This document shows positions 1 to 8,304 of a stretch of DNA of 64,000 bases, in pieces. The first letter of the stretch is position 1; the number at the start of each line of letters is the position of its first letter. The notes under the pieces were generated by a model that searched no databases, had not been told where the DNA came from, and worked only from the letters and a program-made list of their open reading frames with translations. The position numbers were made by a program, and so were the translations under genes. Source of the DNA: a virus; the IMG/VR virus record IMGVR_UViG_3300018080_000139, positions 31,868 to 95,867 of that record, one strand, 5' to 3'.

Positions 1-3000
1 ATTCGGGATAAAGAGAGTCGCGGCGGTTATCTGGCCATTTTCGCGTCCGGGGCAACCTCACAGATCACGCGGCACACACCCAAACAAAATTTCGTTTCCC
101 TGAAAGACGGAACCCCGTTCAACTGGGGTTTCCCGCCGGAGGAAAAGAAGGCTCCGGCGTCGAAGGTTGTCTTGACTCCGGAGGGCAAAAGCCTGTCAGG
201 GGAAGTCCAGGACTTTCTTCAGAAAATCGACGAAAAGCAGAAAGTAGCTCTCTTGGTCGCCGCAATCCCAGAAATTTGGAGTAAAGCGAACGCTCGGGAC
301 TACAAAGAGGCAGTTTATCTCGAGGCTACCGGGGGAGACGATGAGGACTACTGGAGGCAGATAAGCAGGCTCGAGGAGCTGGGGGGGACCGATTCGCATG
401 GCGTGGTGACGGAATTCGGGGCCGAGGTGGTCAAAGGCATCACCGGCGGGAGGAGCCCGATTGAATTTCTACATTACAACAAGGGGGTAACGTGGCGGGT
501 GTCTCACTATTTCTACGGCGAGACCTTGCCTCCCCGGCTGGGCCCTGCGATTTTGGCGATCCTGCTTTCTCGCAGCAGTCCGCGCGACGAGTTCCAAAAA
601 ATGAAGTGGAGCATCGAGTGGGTGGAGTACGGGAACAAGTACTTGCGTGAGCAAAACCTCCTGGACTCCTCCAACAAATTGACTAAAGAGGGGATGTTTA
701 CGGCCTACGAGATTTTCGCCTCCGCGGGGACCAGCAAACTTTCGGAAATTCTTGCGAGGCTCGACCGGCAACTGCGTTTGGACTCAAAGCCAGGGCACGA
801 TTACGCCGTCGAAGTGGCGGCCCCTCCGGGGTCTTTCGAGATGGGCATGGGAAAAATGAAGCTTCGTAAGGGTTTCTCTTCCCCCGTTTCCGTAATGCGA
901 AAAAAAGAAGGGGAACTCCCCTTGCCGAAGGAACTGGAAGGGTTCAAGTTGTCCGGCAAGCTTGCAAGCGTGCCAAAGCTTGTGGCTCAGATGTTCCGAA
1001 TAAAGAGACCACTCAAGAAACGGAAAGAGATCTATGAGAAGCTGCATGTAATCTTGCGTGAGGAACTGGAAGACCGGCTCAACGACGCCGGTGTGCATTC
1101 GGCCTATTACGCCGGCGGGAAGATGTCCGATTACCGGGGTGGGGTTTACAGTGGGCTCCTCCGCGTCCTGACTCGTAAGGATGCGCTGGGAAAGCCGGAG
1201 ACCGAAAAAGATATATTGATGAATGCGCGTTCCGTGCTGTGGAGTGCGGAAAAGGCCCAAGCCATGGTGGACGATCTTATCGCAAAGTACGGCAAGAAAC
1301 AAAAGGAAGGCCTGGAGAGCATTTTGCCGCACGAGGAGCCGAAGTCCGTACCTCTCGCCGATGTCTTGAAGGCCTCGTACCTCAAGATAGTTGCCGGCCA
1401 ACCGTACTCGGCCGCGGTCTACCTGTCCGAACTGTTCCGGGAGGCCCGCAAGCTTAACGCTACCTTGTCCGTGGAAGAGTTCAAAAAAACAATCGAGGAC
1501 CTGGAAAAGCAGGTCGTAATCGACGCCGTTCCGGTGAACGATCGGACGATGGTGAAAAGTGGCGAGTACGCGATCACGCAGGCCGACGGAGGCATCATAG
1601 ACTTTATCATGTGGCGGGAGACAGCGCAAAAGCGGGCGCAAAAGTCTTCGGTTCCCCCGCAGACATCGAAAGAGCCGGAGCTTTCCAGGGAAGAACAGGT
1701 TGCCTTGCTCGTGCTGACGCTGAAGGCCTTAAATCCCATCCAAAAGAAGGAGAAGGCCTACCTGTACGGGCTTCCTCACGGCAAGTTCGAAGACACCCTT
1801 CTCTCTCTCAGGGAAAAGGGGTATGTCGCCCAGGGGACGAGCGCGAATACGGCCGGAAAAGACCGCGCCACAGCGATCGCGAAGGAACTCAAGGCGAAGG
1901 ACGCTATAGGCGCCCTCGAAAAGATCTCGGAGGCGCGACCGGACCTCTCTCCGACGGCCGCGGCCGTTTCTGCAATCGGCGCGCCTTCGCCAAAACTGGC
2001 GTCCGTGGGCAGCCTCTCGTGGGAGGAGAAAGTTGCGCTCCTGCTTATCTACTCGACGAAGGGGAGCGCGCGGCCCGGCGCTGGGGAGCGCATGGCCGGA
2101 CTCAAACGAGATGCCTTCTTTGCCGCTGAGAAGACTCTCATCGACAAAGGCTTTGCCCAGGCGGCTCCCGGGGAAAAATCGGCCCTCATGACCGAAGAAG
2201 GCGTCAAGGCCGTAGAGCGTATGATCGCCGATTCCGGGCTGCAATACGCCGAACAGCTCATCAAGCAGATGTCCCGAAAGGATGAGGGCCTGGAGTTCTC
2301 CCGGCGGAGCTATTCGGATCCGGAAGCCTTTCCCACATTGCACCGGCTTTACATCGAGGAAGCCGAAAAGCAACCCATGATGGCGGGAAATCTTACTATC
2401 TCAGAACTTTACGATGGCATGGTTGCCAAGGGCTTTTCGAATGACGTCGAAAAGTTTAAATCGGCTTTGCTCGGATGGATGAAGGAGCGAAAACTCACAC
2501 TCTGGGTGGTCGACTCTCCCCGCCTCGAGCCGAGATCGAAGACGGATGGCATACCCAGTGATCGGGGCCTTTTGTATTTTGTTCGGATGCCGCGCGAAGG
2601 CACCCCTGGCGCGCCGGCGCCGGCGCCATCGGCACCCACAAGTCAACCGACGGACCCCGACGCAAGCAAGCCTTCAGTTTCCGCAGCAAAGAAGAAGTAC
2701 ACTTTGGATTTCGATAAGGCCGGCGATAAACGGAAGAGTTTTCCATATGTTGCACGTCTGTTCCTCGACGACCGCGGGGCGGTGAAGCGGGACTTCAAGG
2801 ACCTCAATCGAGAGTATTTGGGAAAATATGATGTCCGCGTGTACGGTAGGTACACCGTGGAAGAGGGGGAGGTGCTGGAAATCCAAGAAGGGGAGGGATC
2901 GTGGAGAGATAAGGACCGGCATATTTACATCGTATTGGCCGGCGAAGAGCGTTACGTGGGGAAGGCGACAGACGTTAAAGTACATCGTCAGATCACAGAA

Positions 3001-3090
3001 TATTTGGGCGGCAAGATAGAAGTGGAAGATATTGCGTTTAAGAGGCCTCTTATACAACCACCACAGGAGGACCCCAGATTGGAAGATTAG
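1..3090 (+). CDS. Very large winged-helix-repeat protein, 5' end outside window
   Basis: The frame is open from base 1 (first codons read IRDKESRGG), so the start lies upstream; at least 1029 residues are visible. I do not recognise a named family. Three segments share a helix-turn-helix-like opening, EKQKVALLVAAI (about base 231), REEQVALLVLTLKAL (about 1690) and WEEKVALLLIYSTKG (about 2020). Each is followed by a helix and a beta-wing-like stretch ending in a T-E-E/F-G segment, which suggests repeated winged-helix domains of about 70 residues. A Pro/Ala linker near 2605-2680 precedes a basic C-terminal domain. Just after its stop the shared C-terminal domain of the next genes continues in the -1 frame (see findings). 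It heads a run of late-strand accessory genes. It could be a DNA-binding internal virion protein or a host-takeover factor; this is inference only. Confidence 0.8.
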   Translation: MRDKESRGGYLAIFASGATSQITRHTPKQNFVSLKDGTPFNWGFPPEEKKAPASKVVLTPEGKSLSGEVQDFLQKIDEKQKVALLVAAIPEIWSKANARDYKEAVYLEATGGDDEDYWRQISRLEELGGTDSHGVVTEFGAEVVKGITGGRSPIEFLHYNKGVTWRVSHYFYGETLPPRLGPAILAILLSRSSPRDEFQKMKWSIEWVEYGNKYLREQNLLDSSNKLTKEGMFTAYEIFASAGTSKLSEILARLDRQLRLDSKPGHDYAVEVAAPPGSFEMGMGKMKLRKGFSSPVSVMRKKEGELPLPKELEGFKLSGKLASVPKLVAQMFRIKRPLKKRKEIYEKLHVILREELEDRLNDAGVHSAYYAGGKMSDYRGGVYSGLLRVLTRKDALGKPETEKDILMNARSVLWSAEKAQAMVDDLIAKYGKKQKEGLESILPHEEPKSVPLADVLKASYLKIVAGQPYSAAVYLSELFREARKLNATLSVEEFKKTIEDLEKQVVIDAVPVNDRTMVKSGEYAITQADGGIIDFIMWRETAQKRAQKSSVPPQTSKEPELSREEQVALLVLTLKALNPIQKKEKAYLYGLPHGKFEDTLLSLREKGYVAQGTSANTAGKDRATAIAKELKAKDAIGALEKISEARPDLSPTAAAVSAIGAPSPKLASVGSLSWEEKVALLLIYSTKGSARPGAGERMAGLKRDAFFAAEKTLIDKGFAQAAPGEKSALMTEEGVKAVERMIADSGLQYAEQLIKQMSRKDEGLEFSRRSYSDPEAFPTLHRLYIEEAEKQPMMAGNLTISELYDGMVAKGFSNDVEKFKSALLGWMKERKLTLWVVDSPRLEPRSKTDGIPSDRGLLYFVRMPREGTPGAPAPAPSAPTSQPTDPDASKPSVSAAKKKYTLDFDKAGDKRKSFPYVARLFLDDRGAVKRDFKDLNREYLGKYDVRVYGRYTVEEGEVLEIQEGEGSWRDKDRHIYIVLAGEERYVGKATDVKVHRQITEYLGGKIEVEDIAFKRPLIQPPQEDPRLED

Positions 3091-3095
3091 AAGCG

Positions 3096-3350
3096 GACAT
3101 CCGTGACTATTACACCAAAACTTATTGGGGACACAACGGCCAGCTGCGATTGAGTGAGTTGTGGCCTCATCTGGAAAGTTTGGGATACACACGAGAGTGG
3201 GCTAAACCGAAGGTGCTGGAGCTGAAGAACTCGGGGAAGCTTAGACTACGGGCTGCTATCAATATGTCAGGGCTGCAAGAAGCGGACATCATTCGGGAGC
3301 GTAACGAGATCTATTTTGCTCTGCAAATCCCGGATCTTATGGATTTCTAA
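3096..3350 (+). CDS. Shared C-terminal domain, -1 frame relative to the upstream gene; start unresolved
   Basis: This frame encodes DIRDYYTKTYWGHNG onward and ends SGLQEADIIRERNEIYFALQ-IPDLMDF. It matches the last 85 residues of the protein at 3367-4164 (DIRDFYSRTYRDHRG ... TGLQEKDVIREGGKIYFALQ-IPDLR) along its whole length. The homology begins at 3096, well before the only candidate start, a TTG at 3150 without a Shine-Dalgarno. The frame is open from 3042 after a TAA at 3039. The domain is therefore either fused to the upstream giant protein by a -1 frameshift around the CCCC at 3072-3075, read from a rare ATT at 3078 (AGGAGG at 3065-3070), or the relic of a lost base. The 3350 end is secure; the start is not. 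Confidence 0.6.
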   Translation, partial: DIRDYYTKTYWGHNGQLRLSELWPHLESLGYTREWAKPKVLELKNSGKLRLRAAINMSGLQEADIIRERNEIYFALQIPDLMDF

Positions 3351-3366
3351 GCAGAGGGAAGTTAGC

Positions 3367-4164
3367 ATGGAAGATTTGAAGAAGTTTTTCGAGGCCGAAC
3401 TGAGTTTAGACTTGCCTGGCTTTGCTCGACGCCGAAAAGAGTTTTGGGCCCGGATACGCAATGCTTGGGAGTCCTTCCCCTCCTTGGGCAGGGAAACCAT
3501 CAAAAAGATCGAGGATGAAACTAGAAAATTTGCGGACAAGGAAAAACATCCCGCGGCTAAAATAGCGGCGAAGATAGCTGGAATACGGGCTATACAAGGG
3601 CTGTGGGACATCGACGGCGGAGACGCTTGGCGGAAGCATCGAATCGAAAAATACAACCCCGTCGGGAGAGCGGAGATTTTGATTAGAAAAGAAGCGGGGA
3701 GCATACTGAGGGACGTTTTCGAGCTTGTCTACAACACACCACATCCAACTGGGAGCCGGGAGGCTATAGCATATAAAATCCCGCGTGACGCTCAGAAGGT
3801 AAAGCCTCTTTATCCAAAGTTCAGGACGGATTTCGTGGAACCAAAACCGCCAGGGCGCTCTCCCTCCTCGCCAACCCCTCGACCGAATAAACCTGCCTTG
3901 GATTTTGTTGGGGACATCCGGGACTTTTACTCACGGACTTACCGGGATCACCGAGGGCTAATGCTGCTATCCCAGGCTTTGGATTACGCCGAGAGGCGTT
4001 TAAAGCTTAATCGCGGCGACGCTAAAAAGTTGCTTCTGCAGTACACCAACCAAGGCAAGTTTCGCCTGGTAAAGGCGTTTGAGATTACCGGACTACAAGA
4101 AAAAGATGTGATCCGCGAGGGAGGCAAGATTTACTTCGCGCTCCAGATTCCGGACTTGCGGTAG
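3367..4164 (+). CDS. Hypothetical protein with shared C-terminal domain
   Basis: 265 residues; ATG 3367 preceded by GAGGGAAG. The N-terminal 170 residues are charged and helical. A Pro/Ser linker (about residues 155-180) then leads to an 85-residue C-terminal domain that is clearly homologous to the domain encoded at 3096-3350, with conserved DIRDFY near its start and IYFALQIPDL near its end. This modular layout (variable head, proline linker, constant tail) resembles phage proteins that use a common docking or cargo domain, for example packaging into the virion. That reading is inference. It lies 8 bp upstream of the next gene in the same operon. No catalytic motif was recognised. Confidence 0.8.
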   Translation: MEDLKKFFEAELSLDLPGFARRRKEFWARIRNAWESFPSLGRETIKKIEDETRKFADKEKHPAAKIAAKIAGIRAIQGLWDIDGGDAWRKHRIEKYNPVGRAEILIRKEAGSILRDVFELVYNTPHPTGSREAIAYKIPRDAQKVKPLYPKFRTDFVEPKPPGRSPSSPTPRPNKPALDFVGDIRDFYSRTYRDHRGLMLLSQALDYAERRLKLNRGDAKKLLLQYTNQGKFRLVKAFEITGLQEKDVIREGGKIYFALQIPDLR

Positions 4165-4172
4165 GAGGACTT

Positions 4173-4556
4173 ATGGAACCTGACATAAAGACGCTGAAAA
4201 AACTGGTGGAGGACTTCGACACCCTGTTTTCGTTTTTCACGCCACTTGCTCCGCAAAAGGCCGGGTCCTACATGCTTCAACTCAAGACGGCCGTCGGAGA
4301 GCCGGAGATGAAGCGGGCCTTGGACTATTACGCGCAGAAGTTCTCCTCCCCTTCTTCAGAAGAAATTCGTGACGCAGCCGAGAACGTCCGGACGTCGCTT
4401 GCTGTTCTCAACAAGCGCCTGGACCGGGCTTTCGACATCGTTTCTTCCAGGGCCTACGAGCGGGAGTACGAGGCCCGATATGGGGAGCCGCCGGCGGACG
4501 CTCGCTTCTCGAAAAAAATAAGAGAGGCTATTGACAGACTGACTTGTAGGGGATAG
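4173..4556 (+). CDS. Hypothetical helical protein
   Basis: 127 residues, ATG 4173 behind a strong AGGAGG. Predicted almost entirely helical from composition, with no cysteine pairs, signal peptide or membrane segment apart from one Cys at the extreme C-terminus. It sits 8 bp after the preceding gene and 4 bp before the next, so it is co-translated with its neighbours in the accessory cassette. I do not recognise a family. It may be structural or a partner of the neighbouring helical protein. Confidence 0.75.
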   Translation: MEPDIKTLKKLVEDFDTLFSFFTPLAPQKAGSYMLQLKTAVGEPEMKRALDYYAQKFSSPSSEEIRDAAENVRTSLAVLNKRLDRAFDIVSSRAYEREYEARYGEPPADARFSKKIREAIDRLTCRG

Positions 4557-4560
4557 ACTT

Positions 4561-5070
4561 ATGATGGAAGACTTTAAACCGATCTTTTTCGAAAGCGCGC
4601 GCCGAAGTCTGACGGAAGACTACAAAGCCGAGAATACCAAGAATTTCGGGCGTGTGATGAACCTCGGCGCGAGCTTGGCGGCCGATTTTCGGGGGATCGC
4701 AAACTTACCAGAGGTGGCCGCCGAAGACAAAGGAGACTATCTGCAGGCCGCGGAAAAGCTGAAGCGTGTGGCGGCCGCGGAAAGCGAGTTTATCTTGGCA
4801 TTGGAGAGGCTGATGGAGGTTCACGGGATTCTTGTGGAAGAAGAAGACGACTTGTTTCGCTTTTCGAACCCGATAAAGAAGGCTTTCGGTTATGGTGGAA
4901 AAGACGAGCGCCCGGTTTTTTTCCCCAAACGTAAGAAAATTCTCGAGCGCATACGTAAAGGCCGCGACAGGATGATGGCGGCTTTTGTGCAGGGTGTGAG
5001 GTCGTGGGCAAAAGAAAAATACGACAGGTATGAGGACCTCCGCCCGGCCCCCCCTGGAGGATGGAGATGA
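4561..5070 (+). CDS. Hypothetical helical protein
   Basis: 169 residues. Two adjacent ATGs (4561 and 4564) follow a GGGGATAG ribosome-binding site; either could be used. The sequence is alpha-helical and charged, with a Lys/Arg-rich stretch near residues 115-130 (FFPKRKKILERIRKGRD) that could bind nucleic acid or membrane. Its stop lies only 25 bp before the likely start of the patatin-like gene, and it belongs to the same + strand cassette. No family is recognised. Confidence 0.75.
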   Translation: MMEDFKPIFFESARRSLTEDYKAENTKNFGRVMNLGASLAADFRGIANLPEVAAEDKGDYLQAAEKLKRVAAAESEFILALERLMEVHGILVEEEDDLFRFSNPIKKAFGYGGKDERPVFFPKRKKILERIRKGRDRMMAAFVQGVRSWAKEKYDRYEDLRPAPPGGWR

Positions 5071-5095
5071 CACGGGAAGCTTTTCCGCGGCGGTG

Positions 5096-5962
5096 ATGGA
5101 GCCAGCCCCTCTCGTTTTCAGTGGTGGTGGCTCGAAAGTGCCAATCCATGTCGGAGCGCTGCAGGCGGTCGAAGACGTTGGAGTTGAAGTCTCCTCCTAC
5201 TTGGGGACATCGGCCGGCGCGATCGTGGCCGCCCTGGCGGCCGACGGGATGAAAGCGCGGGAAATGTGGTCTCTTGTTCGTACTCTCGACTTTTCGAAGT
5301 TTGTGAAGAGGACCTGGCCGGAAGTGGTCGCTAATTTTTTCTTCGGCCGCGGTCTCGTGTCCGGAGCGTATCGCCATGATTTTTTTCGGGAGTTGTTCGG
5401 CATCAAGACTATGGCGGACTTGCGAAATCTTAAGGTTTTCGGGCATTCGCTGGCGCGGCGGCGATGGGTGGAAATCTCGGCGACCTCGTACCCGGGGATG
5501 CCGGTTGCCTTGGCTTTGCAGATTTCCACGGCAATTCCGATCCTGTTCAGCCCCGTTGGCATTGGCAAGGTCTCTCGGAAGACAAAGCGGGAATTCGACC
5601 GGGATTGGCTGGTTGATGGAGGGGTCTCCAAGAATTTTCCGGTCGATCGCGCTGGCCGTCGCTTTGTCGGTCATCTGATAGACTCACCGGAAGGCCCGGA
5701 TTGGCAGGACATCTCTGTGCGCTCACTATTTCGCGAGACGTTTTCTCAGCTTGTGGGCGCCAACGCCGAGGAGTCTATCCGTAACGCCAGCCCGAATGGG
5801 CTCGTTGTCCGCTCGACTTATCGAAAATCCGTAACCGATTTTTCGGTGAGCGCGCAGGAAAAAGAAAATATGTTTGATCTCGGTTACGCCGGGATGTCTG
5901 AAAGCTTGAAAATATGGCTCAAGGAGGAGTGTTATGATAAAAGGCCCGCAGAAGCCCGGTGA
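5096..5962 (+). CDS. Patatin-like phospholipase
   Basis: 288 residues from ATG 5096. An upstream in-frame ATG at 5030 overlaps the previous gene and cannot be excluded; neither has a strong Shine-Dalgarno. The patatin signature is complete. A glycine-rich oxyanion-hole loop FSGGGSK lies at about residues 8-14, the nucleophile elbow G-T-S-A-G at 37-41 (Ser39), and the partner Asp in D-G-G at about 174-176. Patatin-family enzymes are Ser/Asp-dyad lipid acyl hydrolases that cleave membrane phospholipids. No signal peptide is seen, so it probably acts inside the cell or is carried by the virion. Its gene overlaps the next start by 29 bp. Possible roles are membrane attack at lysis or infection, or exclusion of other phages; the catalytic call is firm, the role is inference. 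Confidence 0.9.
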   Translation: MEPAPLVFSGGGSKVPIHVGALQAVEDVGVEVSSYLGTSAGAIVAALAADGMKAREMWSLVRTLDFSKFVKRTWPEVVANFFFGRGLVSGAYRHDFFRELFGIKTMADLRNLKVFGHSLARRRWVEISATSYPGMPVALALQISTAIPILFSPVGIGKVSRKTKREFDRDWLVDGGVSKNFPVDRAGRRFVGHLIDSPEGPDWQDISVRSLFRETFSQLVGANAEESIRNASPNGLVVRSTYRKSVTDFSVSAQEKENMFDLGYAGMSESLKIWLKEECYDKRPAEAR

Positions 5963-6311
5963 CGCCCCGGTCAAAGCGCCGGCGGAAGACAGCGACGTCA
6001 AGCGAGACGGGAACCGCTTCATCGACGCGATTTTGGCCGCCATGCAAAAGCAGGTGGATGAAGACCTCGCTTCGATACGCGAGGAGATGAACGAGATGCG
6101 GAAGCAATTCGAGGATTTGAAGTCAGAGAACGCGACGAAGCGGACGGAGCTGCTCAAGCAAGTGGACGAGAAGAACGCGGCTGCGCGAAAAGACGTCGAC
6201 GACTCGATGGCACAGTATCAAACCTCGATAGACAACAGCGTTCAGGCCGTCGCGAATCTCGAGCGACGGCTGACAGGGCTGAAAGTGAGTCTCGAAGTCC
6301 CCTCGGCGTAA
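5934..6311 (+). CDS. Coiled-coil protein
   Basis: 125 residues; ATG 5934 has an excellent AAGGAGGAG ribosome-binding site located inside the end of the patatin gene. After a Pro-rich N-terminus, residues from about 30 to 115 form a long heptad-like coiled coil rich in Glu, Lys, Gln and Met, with no cysteines and no membrane segment. It is probably an oligomeric rod or adaptor. Its position between a lipase and a membrane protein suggests it could link the two, but that is only contextual. No family is recognised. Confidence 0.8.
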   Translation: MIKGPQKPGDAPVKAPAEDSDVKRDGNRFIDAILAAMQKQVDEDLASIREEMNEMRKQFEDLKSENATKRTELLKQVDEKNAAARKDVDDSMAQYQTSIDNSVQAVANLERRLTGLKVSLEVPSA

Positions 6312-6332
6312 AAGCAGTGAAGGAGGTTTGCC

Positions 6333-6776
6333 ATGGAGAACGGCGGAAACAAAGAGCCGGACAGCCAAATAAAAAGCCTGGAAGACTTGAAATCTGGAGT
6401 GGATGACGACCTTCCTAAGGGGGATCCAGACACTTACGTTCGTGAGTATCAAACGAAGACGCGAGAGGGACGCTGGACAACGCTTATCGAGACCGCGCGA
6501 GAGGGTGTGAAGATCACGAAGCGGATAAGCCGAACGCTCGACGAAATAAGCTCACGGCTTGAGTTCATGTCGGACCTGGGGGTTCTTCTGTGCGCCGTAA
6601 TGCTGGGGGCAAAGATCGTCACTCTCGGGATGGAGACAGTCACCGGCTGGACCGACGTCCTGTTCGCGCTGACTTGTACAATTATGTGGATGAACAACGG
6701 CGCGCGCCTTCCAAAATCCAAGACGGCCGTGGTCGCGAAGAAGATCAAGGACACCTTCACGAACTTGCAGGATTAG
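6333..6776 (+). CDS. Two-helix membrane protein (holin-like topology)
   Basis: 147 residues; GGAGG precedes ATG 6333. A soluble charged N-terminus of about 80 residues is followed by two closely spaced hydrophobic segments, about residues 85-102 (LGVLLCAVMLGAKIV) and 108-124 (VLFALTCTIMW), then a basic tail. Two short helices in a small phage protein fit a holin or a membrane anchor. The long soluble head and the company of a lipase, an FHA protein and a kinase make a regulated membrane effector equally possible. No holin family signature is visible. Confidence 0.75.
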   Translation: MENGGNKEPDSQIKSLEDLKSGVDDDLPKGDPDTYVREYQTKTREGRWTTLIETAREGVKITKRISRTLDEISSRLEFMSDLGVLLCAVMLGAKIVTLGMETVTGWTDVLFALTCTIMWMNNGARLPKSKTAVVAKKIKDTFTNLQD

Positions 6777-6789
6777 GATTGAGGTGGAA

Positions 6790-8304
6790 ATGCCCGAATT
6801 ATTATATCTCGACAAGTACGGGGAGAAGAAGACTCTCGAAGTCAAGGAGCGTGCGACAATCGGCACTTTCGACGACTGCGATGTGTGCTTGTCTTCCTCA
6901 GCGCTCGACGAAAGGCATGTTCTGATTTTCAGCGCGGAGTGTGGCTGGGAGGACGAATTTTCCGAGGCGGACGCCGGCAAGTACTTCGTGAAAAACGTGG
7001 GGTCCCGCCCTGTTTTCGTCCACCATGTAATCCGGAGAGCTAGCGAAGTGCTGGAGCCTGGAGCGAGATCAGGCCTGTCCGCAAAAGTTTCCATTTCGGT
7101 TGGGACTGCACGCGAGGGAGACCAGGTTACGGTCGTGTGGATGAATGCCGAAGCGGAATACGCCGACGAAGATTACCGGATTGTCCGGCTGAAAGCCAGC
7201 AGTGGAAAAGACGAGCTTCTCGATCTCGAGGTGCGAAGGCATCTCGAAAATTACTATCTGCGCTTGCGAGGGGTGGCCGCGAAGCCTGGGGATGTCGCGC
7301 GGGCGACGGCTCTTTTTCTGCGAGAGTCTTTCGACGTGTCCATGGCCGCCATCTATCGCCGGACCGGGCCGAAATGGAAGTCCGCGGCCGTGTCCCGGAG
7401 GCTGAAGAGCGATGAGTACGTACCGTCGACGACGATTTTCCGTCGGGCCATCGAGGAAAAGACGCCACTCCTCGTTCGTTTCGAAGACGGCGTGGTAAAA
7501 ATCGACGAAGAGGCCTCGACACCTTCGCTTTCCGTTGTGGCGTCGCCGGCAAAGCGCGCCGTACTAATCCCTCTCTTTCAGGGGGATAGCGTTTTCGGAA
7601 TGCTGTACTTGGACACGCGCGACGAGACCATCTTGACACAAAAGGACTATGACGTTCTGGTCCGGATGGTTCACCGCGGGGGGGTGGGAGCCGTTCTCGC
7701 CGGCTATCTCGCCGAGGACGCGGAGGCGAAGCAGTTTTTGCTTTTTCGGGATTCTCCACCGCGTGGTGAATACTGGCGTTACGTTTTCGCGGCGGAGAGG
7801 GCGCCTTACCCCCTTACGGGAGTTAAGGTTGACAAGGACCGCGGGATTATGCGCTTTCTTTTCGGACACGTTTCCGATAAGCTCTCTACGGTCTGCCGGG
7901 TCAAGAGCTTTTGCGCGGGGGCGATGGCCGCCGGCGTCGAGGATTTGCTCACCATCGCCACCAGGTACTCGGTTTCGATCGACGACTCCGTCGATCTGCT
8001 TAAAGCTGGGCTGTCGCACATAACAGTGGCTTTCCCGGATGAGGGGGATATACTCGACGACACGGACGCCGAGACGCGGACCGTTCGCGTCGGCCTTTTC
8101 GGGGACGTGTATGCCTACATGCGGAAAGACGGTAAGGTGTATGAGTTTCGAGACGACGAGGAAGGCTACAGGGATTTCGAATTCGCCGTCGGGGACTACT
8201 TGGTGATTTCTCTTCGCCGCATTCCCGATAGATTTCTCACCGATCGAGTCCGAGAGCTGAAAAAGCACAGTCGCGACTTCTTTTTGCTCGCAAGGGAGAG
8301 ATGA
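6790..8304 (+). CDS. FHA-GAF protein with PP2C/SpoIIE-like C-terminal domain
   Basis: 504 residues from ATG 6790 (an in-frame GTG at 6784 is possible). The N-terminal 90 residues look like an FHA phosphothreonine-binding domain: RATIGTFDDCDVCLSSSALD then RHVLIF matches the usual GR..D..L...SRRH pattern, with I-G-T in place of G-R. Residues about 130-310 look like a GAF sensor (FDVSMAAIYRR, then VLIPLFQGDSVFGMLYLDTR). The C-terminal 180 residues have the order of a SpoIIE/RsbU-type phosphatase (GHVSDK, TVRVGLFGDVYAYMRKDGK, VGDYLVISLRRIPD), but the metal-binding Asp residues are not all obvious, so it may be degenerate. The stop overlaps the kinase start (ATGA), making a two-gene signalling unit. 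Confidence 0.8.
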   Translation: MPELLYLDKYGEKKTLEVKERATIGTFDDCDVCLSSSALDERHVLIFSAECGWEDEFSEADAGKYFVKNVGSRPVFVHHVIRRASEVLEPGARSGLSAKVSISVGTAREGDQVTVVWMNAEAEYADEDYRIVRLKASSGKDELLDLEVRRHLENYYLRLRGVAAKPGDVARATALFLRESFDVSMAAIYRRTGPKWKSAAVSRRLKSDEYVPSTTIFRRAIEEKTPLLVRFEDGVVKIDEEASTPSLSVVASPAKRAVLIPLFQGDSVFGMLYLDTRDETILTQKDYDVLVRMVHRGGVGAVLAGYLAEDAEAKQFLLFRDSPPRGEYWRYVFAAERAPYPLTGVKVDKDRGIMRFLFGHVSDKLSTVCRVKSFCAGAMAAGVEDLLTIATRYSVSIDDSVDLLKAGLSHITVAFPDEGDILDDTDAETRTVRVGLFGDVYAYMRKDGKVYEFRDDEEGYRDFEFAVGDYLVISLRRIPDRFLTDRVRELKKHSRDFFLLARER

